Part shown: positions 55,403 to 64,000 of the stretch, in pieces
Numbering within the stretch: the first letter of the stretch is position 1
Layout of the letters: every line of letters starts with the position of its first letter
Origin: Fervidicella metallireducens AeB
GTDB lineage: Bacteria > Bacillota > Clostridia > Clostridiales > Caloramatoraceae
Assembly (NCBI RefSeq): GCF_000601455.1
Contig: NZ_AZQP01000003.1
Span: 1-64,000 of the forward strand
Length of the DNA: 64,000 bases
Direction: 5' to 3'
Made by a program: the position numbers and the translations under genes
Notes under the pieces: model-generated
The model's input: the letters and a program-made list of their open reading frames with translations, nothing else
Databases searched by the model: none
What the model was told of the DNA's origin: nothing

Positions 55403-56226
55403 TTAAATAAACTCTACTCTGTAGGACTGTTCTTTTCCTTGATTATGCTTTTTAAGCTGTGCATCAAGACGATTCATTGTATTAAGCTTCAGGGAGATAT
55501 CATCATCAAAGGCACTATCACGGAATATTACTTTAATAGGCTTTGGCTCTATGGCTGCAATTCCATCAACTATTTTTTCTGTTACCTTTTCTTCTAAACA
55601 TACAACTATTGCATCAGCAAAAATGTAAGTTCTTTCTCCTATATTTGATAGCTTTTCAATCTTTGAGGTTAAAGGAAAACCTCTGTGGCGGAGCATTATT
55701 TCGTAGACTACGTCAATATCAGTAAAGTTAGGATTAAAGTCTAATGCATCCTTTGAAAGTCCCTTTATATACAAGTCTTCAGCTTCTTTAAATGAATTAT
55801 TATTCCATCGGATATTTGTATCAGCTACTTGAAATACCTTAAAGCCAATATCAAGATTTTCTATTCCTTCTTTGTCTTTAAATTCCTCTTTTATTTTTTC
55901 TCCGGCACGCAGATACGTTCTTTGCCAATTTCACATATATTTTTATATCCTGCTTTGTAGGCTTCTGATTTTTCATCACAAGGTTCTGGAAGTTGTACCA
56001 TTATAAATTTACGATTGCCTCCATCTTCAGCATTAAGCTGCATTACTGCGTGAGCAGTTGTGGCTGACCCTGAGAAAAAGTCCATGATTATATCCCCGTT
56101 TTGTGAAGCAATAAGAGTTTTAATTAAATTTATAGATTTTGGGTAATCAAAATATTTTCTATTATTAAATAATTGTTTTAACTCTGAATCTCCATTTGAT
56201 ATATTTGTTATCAAATCTTTAAGCAA
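55403..56226 (-). pseudogene. Type III Mod methyltransferase, N-terminally deleted and frameshifted
   Basis: Two frames. From 56226, TLLKDLITNIS, FDYPKSINLIKTL and the S-adenosylmethionine motif MDFFSGSATTAHA run to a stop at 55891. From there RAGEKIKEEF continues to VEFI at 55403 in another frame. Restoring one C in CGTATC(C)TGCG joins them. Even then the first half of the enzyme, with the catalytic DPPY motif and target-recognition domain, is missing: the frame runs upstream straight into the end of the DUF4391 gene. Beta-class Mod proteins have about 600 residues; about 275 remain. Methylation activity must be lost. Confidence 0.82.
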
Positions 56227-56243
56227 AGTTTTTGAAAAACTTC

Positions 56244-56729
56244 TTAATAAAAGAAAAGCTTATTAACCTTGTTTTTAACTTCATCAAAATCTAAGTATTT
56301 TGATATTAATTCTTTTGTTTCATTCCGCAGAAAAATTGATGATACAGGTGTTAATATAATTTCATCTATAACTATCTGGGTATTGTCAAGCTTATTAAGC
56401 CTTTTATAGGCAAAACAATAGCTTTCCATACCCCAAGAGTCAAAGAATCTTATTACTACTAATGGTTTTACAACCCTTTGAATAATTTCACCTATAGTTT
56501 TTGCACATTTTAAATCCTTAACTTCAACCTCAAAAAACATTATAGCCTGACAATTATGTTCATCATCAATAAATGATGCTATACCTTCTCCTGTAATTTG
56601 ATATTTTAATTCTATTTGAGTCACATTATCTTTAAAATACTTTTTCTCCTTTTGAGTAAGCTTAGAGGTTGTAAACATCTTTATATCAAACTTTTTATTA
56701 ACCTCATAGTCTAATGGCAAATTAAACAT
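56244..56729 (-). CDS. DUF4391-like protein, probably C-terminally truncated
   Basis: 161 residues. FNLPLDYEVNKKFDIKMF at the start and TQIELKYQITGEGIASF, IMFFEVEVKD, KTIGEIIQRVVKPLVVIRF match the DUF4391 family that accompanies SNF2-type helicases and type III Mod/Res genes. Family members that I recall are over 200 residues; here the end (DEVKNKVNKLFFY) meets the broken mod gene. The same deletion probably trimmed both genes. Role unknown; it may bridge helicase and methyltransferase. Ten bases downstream of the helicase gene. Confidence 0.62.
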   Translation of the reverse strand: MFNLPLDYEVNKKFDIKMFTTSKLTQKEKKYFKDNVTQIELKYQITGEGIASFIDDEHNCQAIMFFEVEVKDLKCAKTIGEIIQRVVKPLVVIRFFDSWGMESYCFAYKRLNKLDNTQIVIDEIILTPVSSIFLRNETKELISKYLDFDEVKNKVNKLFFY

Positions 56730-56739
56730 TTACATGCTC

Positions 56740-59700
56740 CTACTCTACAACAAGGAAGGATACTAACTCAAAATCGTCACTACTTACATTTTCAAAGCTG
56801 TTTTCATATCCTCCAAAGTCAAAAATGCTCTGCTGTGCTTTCTTATCCTCTTCACCCAATATTTCTGATATTGCTTTGTTAAGGAGTTTTGAATAAAAAC
56901 TCATATCTGCTGCGTTTTTTGTTCTTTTATTGAATCTTTCAATGAGCAATCTATCAGGCTCTGCCTTACCATAAGTAAGCTTTCTAAACTCCTTCAGTGT
57001 TTCCCTTGCACTGCTATTTCCAAAATAAACTTCTCCATCCTCTGATACATACATAAGATAGTATGGATACAATGAACTTTCACTCTTAGGCTTTGCTTCA
57101 TCTTTTAAATGCTTAAAACAGAAGATGCATCCTTTTTTCTCTCCCTGAGCTACAGAATAAACTCCCCTTGGCACCCTTTTTATATCAGGGTTTTCCCTTA
57201 CAAATCCAGCAAGTTCATAAAGATAATCGTTCATATTTAAGTCAGTAAGGGATATATTATCATTTAAATCTTCTATATCTACAACCTCATTTTTAAGTCT
57301 TTCAAGCTGTTTCTTTCTAAAGATAAAGTCATTCATTTCAGGTGAAAGTATATCCTCATCCCCTGTTGATGAAAGATTTGCCGCCATCATTTTACCCTTA
57401 ACTCGGCTTTCAAGCTGCAAATACTCATTAAGCTCCATATTAGGGAAGAAGTTTATCATAGCTATCTTATCATTTTCGCTTCCTATTCTGTCAATTCTTC
57501 CAAACCTTTGAATTAATACAACTGGATTCCATTGTATATCATAGTTAATTACGCAGTCTGCATCCTGAAGGTTTTGTCCTTCAGAAATACAGTCTGTTGC
57601 CACAACAACATCAATTTGCATTTCCTTTGGAAGTTCTTCACCAAGCTTGGACTTTGGTGAAAAGTGTTTGAGCACTGTATTAAATTCCTTTTTTATTCCC
57701 ATTAATGTTGTTTTAGGCTCTCCAGAGCCTGTAATACAAGCCGTATTAATTCCATGTTTTTTTAGCTCATATGCTATTGATTCATAAATATAGTTTGCTG
57801 TGTCTGCAAAAGCTGTAAATATCAATATCTTTCGGTTTCCAGGATTTATGGGAGTAGCTATTATTTTATTAACTATAACCTCCTGAAGAGTTTTTAGTTT
57901 TTCATCCCTATCATTATCAAGTATTTCCTTAACCTCATTCATAATATTTTTTAATATCTCTTTATCGTAGAGCAAATCTTCAAGAAAGTTTTGGCTCATT
58001 AAATGCTTAACATTTATCTCATATTTATAATCAAGTGTAATTTCACCTTCCTCATCTATATCATCCACTTCAAGATTCAAATCCTGTTCTGAATCTTTTG
58101 TTATCACATTAATATAATTATCTATTCTCTCCATAAGCCTTCTTATGGTTTCTCCAAAGGAATAAACAGAACTTTCAAGGCGCTTAAATAAATTAAAGCG
58201 ATGTAATGTAGCTGTTATAAGCTCTCTCTGCTCATGATAAAATATTACCCTATCTCCATAAACCGTTTGATATTTTTCCCTATAATACTCCTTATACTGG
58301 GGTTTAATATATGACATGGGTGAATATACTGCAAGCTTTAATTTCTCAAGAACTTCATTGGTTTCTTTAAATTTTAGAAGTTTCCCTTCACTGTCAATTT
58401 CTGGATTATAAGTCTTAGGAGGAAGCTTGTCTGGAAACTTTCCTACATTATCATTACCATAATATTGTGTTATATGTTTTCTGCTTCTTGATATTGTAAT
58501 CATCTCAAGAAGCTTAAAAAATTCAGATGGGAGCCTGTCAAGCAGGACATTCTTGCTTCTGTTACTTTCCCTCATCCACTCATTTATCTCTCTTTGAGCT
58601 TTTCTTAAAACTCCATCAACACTTGGAATGCCCTCTTCCTTAAAAGCTTTATCATCATCAATATTTATAACACTTAGCTGATTTTTAAGGTCTGTCAGTG
58701 AATTGTTGACAGGAGTTGCTGATAGCATTAAAACCTTAGTTTTAACACCCTTTTTTACTATTTCATTAATCAGTCTACCGTACCTTGTCATCTTTTCAGG
58801 ATTTTCATTCCTGTTTCTAAAATTATGGGATTCATCAATAACCAGCAAGTCATAATTCCCCCAATTTATGCGTGATAAGTCAAGGCCACTACGTGCCCTT
58901 CCACCCTTTCTTGATAAATCAGTATGGCATACTATATCAAAAGCAAATCTATCCCTGGCAAATCTATTATCTATATAAGAGTTTCTAAAGGATTCCCAGT
59001 TATCATAAAGCTTTGCAGGGGTAAGTACTAATACTCTATGCTGTCTTAATTCATAGTATTTTATAACAGCAAGAGCCTCAAAGGTTTTACCCAGACCTAC
59101 ACTGTCTGCTATTATGCAGCCATTATGCTTTTCAATCTTTCTAATAGCAGAAACAACCGCGTCCTTTTGAAACTTAAATAAACTCTTCCAAATTTCAGTA
59201 TCTTTAAAACCTATGCGGTCATTTTCAAACTTTTCAACATCTGAATCAAGGTTATCCCCAAAGAGTTCATTCAATGTAAAGAAATAGATAAACTCCGGAC
59301 CATATTCCTTATATATAAAGTTTAAACTTTCAAGCAGCTGTTTTTTAAAATCCTCTGTATACTCTTTGCTATTCCAAAGCAGTTCAAAATTCTTTGATAA
59401 CTGTTGAACTTGAATCTTATCTGTAAGTTCTACATTGAAATTAATAGTTTTATATAATCCGTTTATGGCTTTTTTTGTGATTTCTAAAGAGGAATCTCCA
59501 AAAACCGCGTAGTCATTATCAATAAGCATTAAATTACTCTTTACAATAGCTTTATTTTTTACCCTTTTTACATTTACATGCTTTTCTATAAATTCATGCA
59601 TGCTCCTCGCCTTGTTTAAATGGTTTAACTTATTCTTTTCAATAATGTCATAGGAATTAAATAGCATGTCATTGACTGTACGGCTTATCTCGAATTCTCT

Positions 59701-59907
59701 TGATACCTCCCGTCCTGAAGGAATATAAGAAGAATCTCTGATTACAAGGTTAATATCTTTCACTTTGCTCATATTCTCTTTTAACTCTGAAAAGACAGAA
59801 AGAGTTAGTTTATCATTTATAATATTTACTCGGCTGCTTTTCTTATTAGAAAGCACACTATTTACTTTATTAATAAGCTGTTCATTTGAATTAATAATGC
59901 CGCTCAC
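56740..59907 (-). CDS. SNF2-family helicase of the defence island
   Basis: About 1055 residues from GTG 59907 (GTGGGGG eight bases upstream; GTG 59922 overlaps that site). The N-terminal 230 residues contain a possible PLD-like domain (HEFIEKHVNVKRVKNKAIVKSN, AVFGDSSLE). Then the SNF2 motor: FQKDAVVSAI, Walker A IADSVGLGKTFEAL (about 265-280), VIDESHNFRN (about 355), LSATPVNNSL (about 395), and motif V-VI TDCISEGQNLQDAD with IQRFGRIDRIGS (about 815). The C-terminal part has no identified domain. It resembles RapA/HepA-type translocases found beside DUF4391, Mod and Res genes. Intact, first gene of the module. Confidence 0.85.
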   Translation of the reverse strand: MSGIINSNEQLINKVNSVLSNKKSSRVNIINDKLTLSVFSELKENMSKVKDINLVIRDSSYIPSGREVSREFEISRTVNDMLFNSYDIIEKNKLNHLNKARSMHEFIEKHVNVKRVKNKAIVKSNLMLIDNDYAVFGDSSLEITKKAINGLYKTINFNVELTDKIQVQQLSKNFELLWNSKEYTEDFKKQLLESLNFIYKEYGPEFIYFFTLNELFGDNLDSDVEKFENDRIGFKDTEIWKSLFKFQKDAVVSAIRKIEKHNGCIIADSVGLGKTFEALAVIKYYELRQHRVLVLTPAKLYDNWESFRNSYIDNRFARDRFAFDIVCHTDLSRKGGRARSGLDLSRINWGNYDLLVIDESHNFRNRNENPEKMTRYGRLINEIVKKGVKTKVLMLSATPVNNSLTDLKNQLSVINIDDDKAFKEEGIPSVDGVLRKAQREINEWMRESNRSKNVLLDRLPSEFFKLLEMITISRSRKHITQYYGNDNVGKFPDKLPPKTYNPEIDSEGKLLKFKETNEVLEKLKLAVYSPMSYIKPQYKEYYREKYQTVYGDRVIFYHEQRELITATLHRFNLFKRLESSVYSFGETIRRLMERIDNYINVITKDSEQDLNLEVDDIDEEGEITLDYKYEINVKHLMSQNFLEDLLYDKEILKNIMNEVKEILDNDRDEKLKTLQEVIVNKIIATPINPGNRKILIFTAFADTANYIYESIAYELKKHGINTACITGSGEPKTTLMGIKKEFNTVLKHFSPKSKLGEELPKEMQIDVVVATDCISEGQNLQDADCVINYDIQWNPVVLIQRFGRIDRIGSENDKIAMINFFPNMELNEYLQLESRVKGKMMAANLSSTGDEDILSPEMNDFIFRKKQLERLKNEVVDIEDLNDNISLTDLNMNDYLYELAGFVRENPDIKRVPRGVYSVAQGEKKGCIFCFKHLKDEAKPKSESSLYPYYLMYVSEDGEVYFGNSSARETLKEFRKLTYGKAEPDRLLIERFNKRTKNAADMSFYSKLLNKAISEILGEEDKKAQQSIFDFGGYENSFENVSSDDFELVSFLVVE

Positions 59908-59980
59908 AGTCAATACCCCCACTTAAAACATAATCGTTTCTTTCCATCAGTTTTACGACAACCTCGTCTATCTATTGGTA

Positions 59981-60173
59981 TATACAATAATATTTTATTC
60001 TTTATGAAGAAAGCATTCAATATTTTACATTATTTTCTCTAATTAATAGAAAATTCTATGTCCATGAATTTCTGCAACAGTTTATTATTTCATCTAACTT
60101 TATGCCAGCATAAAAAAACCCAGCTGACATTTATCACTTGTCAACTGGGTAGCACTTTTTACTATTCCCACTC
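59981..60173 (-). repeat. guaA-end direct repeat, proximal copy (candidate att site)
   Basis: 193 bases starting with the last 12 bases of guaA (GAGTGGGAATAG, Glu-Trp-Glu-stop) and running through its terminator. Near-identical to 50091-50282. The 3' end of guaA is a known integration site for genomic islands with guaA-specific tyrosine recombinases. No integrase gene is visible between the copies. Confidence 0.9.
60112..60149 (-). terminator. guaA terminator
   Basis: CCCAGTTGACA and TGTCAGCTGGG form an 11-bp stem (one wobble) followed by seven T on the minus strand, 12 bases after the guaA stop. Confidence 0.93.
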
Positions 60174-61694
60174 AATAGTTGCTGGTGGTTTACTTGTTAT
60201 GTCGTAAACTACTCTGTTTATTCCCTTAACTTCGTTTACAATTCTTCTTGAGATTGTTCCTAGAACTTCATATGGTATTCTGTACCATTCTGAAGTCATT
60301 CCGTCTATACTTTCAACAGCCCTTATAACTATTGCATGGGAGTATGTTCTCTCGTCTCCCATAACTCCAACACTCTTAATGTCAGGAAGAACCGTAAAGT
60401 ACTGCCAGATAGCCTTATCAAGACCTGCTTTCTTTATTTCGTCTCTTAAAATAAAGTCTGTTTCTCTAACAAGTTCTAGTTTTTCCTCAGTTATTTCTCC
60501 AAGAACTCTTATTGCAAGGCCTGGTCCTGGGAATGGCTGTCTTGAAACAACTTCTTCTGGAAGTCCTAGTTGTCTTCCTACTTCACGAACTTCATCCTTA
60601 AATAATTCTCTAAGAGGCTCAATGAGTTCAAATTCTAAATCCTCTGGAAGTCCTCCAACGTTATGGTGACTCTTTATAACTGCTGAAGCACCGCTTCCAC
60701 TTTCTACAACGTCTGGGTAAATGGTTCCTTGGACAAGGAATTTAACTCCTTCTAATTTTCTTTCTTCATCCTCAAATACCCTTATAAACTCTTCTCCGAT
60801 TATCTTTCTCTTGCTTTCTGGGTCTGTTACTCCCTTTAATTTTCCTAGGAATCTTTCTTTTGCATCAACCATTATAAGATTCATTCCAAACTTTTCGGTA
60901 AATGTTTCATAAACCTGTTTTGCCTCATCTTTTCTTAATAAGCCATGGTCTACAAATATGCAGGTTAATTGATTTCCTATTGCCTTATGAACAAGAACTG
61001 CTGCAACAGATGAATCTACCCCACCTGACATGGCGCAGATAACCTTTTTATCTCCAACAATTTCCTTTATTTCCTTTATTTTTTCGTCTACAAAGGATGT
61101 CATGCTCCAGCTTCCATTAACCTTACAAACATTATATAGGAAATTTTCAATTACATTTTTGCCATATTCTGAATGTACAACCTCCGGATGGAACTGAACA
61201 CCATAGAGCTTTCTTTCATCATTTGACATTGCTGCATGGGGACAGTTATCGCTTGAGCCTATAACTTTAAATCCTTCTGGAACAACAGCAACATGATCTG
61301 TATGGCTCATCCAGAAAATACTCTCCTCAGGTATTCCTTTAAATATTGGTGAAGTTGTATCTACTTTTATTTTAGTATTTCCATATTCTCTTACCTCTCC
61401 ACCCTGAACTTTACCTCCCTTTGTATATGCCATAAGCTGCATTCCATAACATAGCCCTAATATTGGAATACCAGCTTCAAATATTTTCTTATCAAGTCTT
61501 GGTGCTCCTTCAGCATAAACACTGTTTGGTCCACCGGTAAAAATTATGCCCTTTGGATTTCTTGCTATCATTTCATCTACCGGCATAGTATTTGGCACTA
61601 TCTCGCAGTAAACATGACACTCTCTGACCCTTCTTGCTATAAGCTGCTTATATTGTCCCCCGAAATCTACGATTAATATTAGTTCCTTTTCCAT
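60162..61694 (-). CDS. guaA: GMP synthase (glutamine-hydrolysing)
   Basis: 510 residues, full length. Class I glutamine amidotransferase domain with nucleophile Cys in [12 protein letters not shown] (about 80) and [10 protein letters not shown] (about 168); ATP-pyrophosphatase P-loop [17 protein letters not shown] (about 222-238); C-terminal dimerisation domain with [15 protein letters not shown] and the universal ending PATIEWE. Makes GMP from XMP, glutamine and ATP. 13 bases after guaB; both are under the riboswitch at 63203-63338. Its last 12 bases form one end of the long direct repeat. Confidence 0.97.
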   Translation of the reverse strand: MEKELILIVDFGGQYKQLIARRVRECHVYCEIVPNTMPVDEMIARNPKGIIFTGGPNSVYAEGAPRLDKKIFEAGIPILGLCYGMQLMAYTKGGKVQGGEVREYGNTKIKVDTTSPIFKGIPEESIFWMSHTDHVAVVPEGFKVIGSSDNCPHAAMSNDERKLYGVQFHPEVVHSEYGKNVIENFLYNVCKVNGSWSMTSFVDEKIKEIKEIVGDKKVICAMSGGVDSSVAAVLVHKAIGNQLTCIFVDHGLLRKDEAKQVYETFTEKFGMNLIMVDAKERFLGKLKGVTDPESKRKIIGEEFIRVFEDEERKLEGVKFLVQGTIYPDVVESGSGASAVIKSHHNVGGLPEDLEFELIEPLRELFKDEVREVGRQLGLPEEVVSRQPFPGPGLAIRVLGEITEEKLELVRETDFILRDEIKKAGLDKAIWQYFTVLPDIKSVGVMGDERTYSHAIVIRAVESIDGMTSEWYRIPYEVLGTISRRIVNEVKGINRVVYDITSKPPATIEWE

Positions 61695-61707
61695 AGTTAC
61701 CTCCCAA

Positions 61708-63189
<1,482 letters not shown>

Positions 63190-63202
63190 TCATATCTGGA
63201 GG

Positions 63203-63338
63203 AAACAAAAAGCATGCTGCCTCCAGTTGGTGAGTGAAGTGCAACATGCAAAAAATGCAAAGCTACCTCACTCATAGTCAAAGGGTTATCGGCCCTTTGG
63301 TAGATACTCCCGAACCATATTATCAGGATTATATGAGT
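63203..63338 (-). promoter_or_regulatory. Guanine-type purine riboswitch with terminator
   Basis: Aptamer at 63270-63338 on the minus strand: P1 ACTCATA/TATGAGT, conserved TATAATCCTGATAATATGG, loop kissing partners, CTACCA, and GACTATG in J3/1. The C in GACTATG (T in adenine types) indicates guanine or hypoxanthine. Downstream, GCATGTTGC/GCAGCATGC (63212-63249) followed by TTTTTGTTT is the terminator. GAGTGAGGT from P1 can pair with ACTTCACTC as antiterminator. Ligand binding should stop guaBA transcription. Confidence 0.92.
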
Positions 63339-63374
63339 AATCATGTGTAATTTATATCCCTTATTTTATATGGT

Positions 63375-63403
63375 ATTATACGTGTTATAAATCGCTGTGT
63401 CAA
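63375..63403 (-). promoter_or_regulatory. Sigma-A promoter of guaBA
   Basis: Consensus TTGACA (63398-63403), exactly 17 bases, consensus TATAAT (63375-63380), placed about 37 bases before the riboswitch aptamer. Confidence 0.95.
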
Positions 63404-63485
63404 TACAATTTACACTTTATTCAATATTATAGATATAAGTTTAAATTTTCAAAAACTTCACTGAACTTAATTTTCACTATATTTA

Positions 63486-63758
63486 CTAATTACCTTCTGG
63501 CTTTGTTTCTTTCTCAAGATATTCTAAATAAGCCATAGCTTCATCTCTGTTTTTGCCGCACATTTCCTCTGAAGGCATGAGTTCTTTGCAGACTTTAGGT
63601 CTGTCTTCTCTCCCAAATATTCTGCATCTAAAATCCTCAGTCAGATGTATACATCTTACTCCAGCAGGTTTACCACTTGGCATATCTGGAATAGGAGAAG
63701 AAATAGAAGGTGCAATACAACAAGCACCGCAATTACTTCGGCATTTTATCTTACTCAT
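63486..63758 (-). CDS. YkgJ-type cysteine-cluster protein
   Basis: 90 residues with the CxxxCGACC motif near the start (CRSNCGACC), a further Cys in VRCIHL, then FRCRIFGREDRPKVCKEL and MCGKNRDEA. The spacing fits the YkgJ/CxxCxxCC family (UPF0153-like), thought to bind zinc or an iron-sulfur cluster. No other domain. Cytosolic. It lies 47 bases downstream of the larC fragment, so may be co-transcribed. Function unknown. Confidence 0.8.
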   Translation of the reverse strand: MSKIKCRSNCGACCIAPSISSPIPDMPSGKPAGVRCIHLTEDFRCRIFGREDRPKVCKELMPSEEMCGKNRDEAMAYLEYLEKETKPEGN

Positions 63759-63804
63759 TACTTACAGCAACCCTTCATCATATTATTTACCAATTTATTG
63801 TAAA

Positions 63805-64000
63805 CTATATATCAATTTTTATTTCTTTATATAAATCCTTTAAAGGCAAATCAAATGCTGCAGCCGCTTCCCTCATGTCCTCATATTCTAAGGAAGTATT
63901 AACTACTTCATCTTTATAACTGGACAATTTACACCTAATATTCCCGTATTTTGTTTTTAAAACCTTTATCTCCTTTTTTAACTCTTCCCTCTCAATGTTG
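63805..64000 (-). CDS. larC: LarC-like nickel-insertion protein, C-terminal part
   Basis: The last 65 codons of a gene that continues beyond the window. REELKKEIKVLKTKYG, IRCKLSSYKD, TSLEYEDMREAAAAFDLPLKDLY resembles the conserved ending of LarC (DUF111): a Y-G-x-IRxK strand and PEYEDxxxxA helix (SLEYED here). LarC inserts nickel into the pincer cofactor of lactate racemase and relatives. Identification rests on this short tail only. Confidence 0.72.
   Translation of the reverse strand, partial: NIEREELKKEIKVLKTKYGNIRCKLSSYKDEVVNTSLEYEDMREAAAAFDLPLKDLYKEIKIDI

Noticed and set aside
52311-56226. Res and mod considered as an intact type III restriction system
   Set aside because: The DPPY half of Mod is missing and the tail of Res is out of frame.
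50091-60173. Direct repeats considered as IS ends or target-site duplications
   Set aside because: At 193 bp they are far too long for a target-site duplication, have no terminal inverted repeats, and coincide with the guaA 3' end.

Overview
The window comes from a low-GC Gram-positive anaerobe, most likely a member of the Clostridia (Clostridiaceae-like). Base composition is very AT-rich, ribosome-binding sites are strong (AGGAGG type), and the metabolism is clostridial: histidine breakdown through formimino-tetrahydrofolate coupled to formate-THF ligase, two FMN nitroreductases, a clostripain-like peptidase and a guanine-riboswitch guaBA operon. Almost every gene lies on the minus strand. 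The exceptions are a giant surface-type repeat protein (25001-32233) and a small toxin-antitoxin-like pair (39545-40428).

Layout. 1-5100: a short secreted protein, a lipoprotein gene broken by a one-base slip, a TIM-barrel protein and a YerB-type lipoprotein. 5100-7450: two nitroreductases, an Nfu-type Fe-S protein and a MarR regulator whose 18-bp operator occurs at both its own and the nitroreductase promoter. 7535-14604: a single-promoter operon for alpha-galactoside use (tetR, GPH symporter, GH36 alpha-galactosidase, an unassigned GT-B-like protein, frameshifted galT). 14616-21440: histidine-degradation cluster (fhs, hutU, ftcD, hutI, fchA; no hutH in the window). 21623-24872: beta-propeller protein, polysaccharide deacetylase and C11 peptidase. 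25001-32233: a 2410-residue DUF11-repeat protein without visible secretion signal, divergent from the peptidase. 32294-37853: marR plus a heterodimeric ABC exporter; one subunit carries an approximately 500-residue extracytoplasmic insert built from repeats.

37866-60173 is accessory DNA: a DUF192 gene with a replaced start, two near-identical 1.22-kb IS200-like (RAYT-type) elements flanking an MntA/HepT pair, a DUF7309/DUF6930-like gene, a type I restriction-modification operon with an attached Rpn-family nuclease, a DUF1016 nuclease, the fused ends of a deleted OLD-nuclease/UvrD (Gabija-like) pair, and a helicase-DUF4391-Mod-Res module that has lost part of its methyltransferase. The last 9.9 kb is bracketed by a 193-bp direct repeat that includes the final codons of guaA and its terminator, which marks guaA as the insertion point of a defence island. 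60162-64000: guaA, guaB with a guanine-type riboswitch and perfect promoter, a Cys-cluster protein and the end of larC.

Four genes (lipoprotein, galT, res, mod) each read correctly only if one base is restored, always a deletion. This could be sequencing or assembly error rather than true gene loss. The larger deletions in mod/DUF4391 and the OLD/UvrD pair cannot be explained that way.
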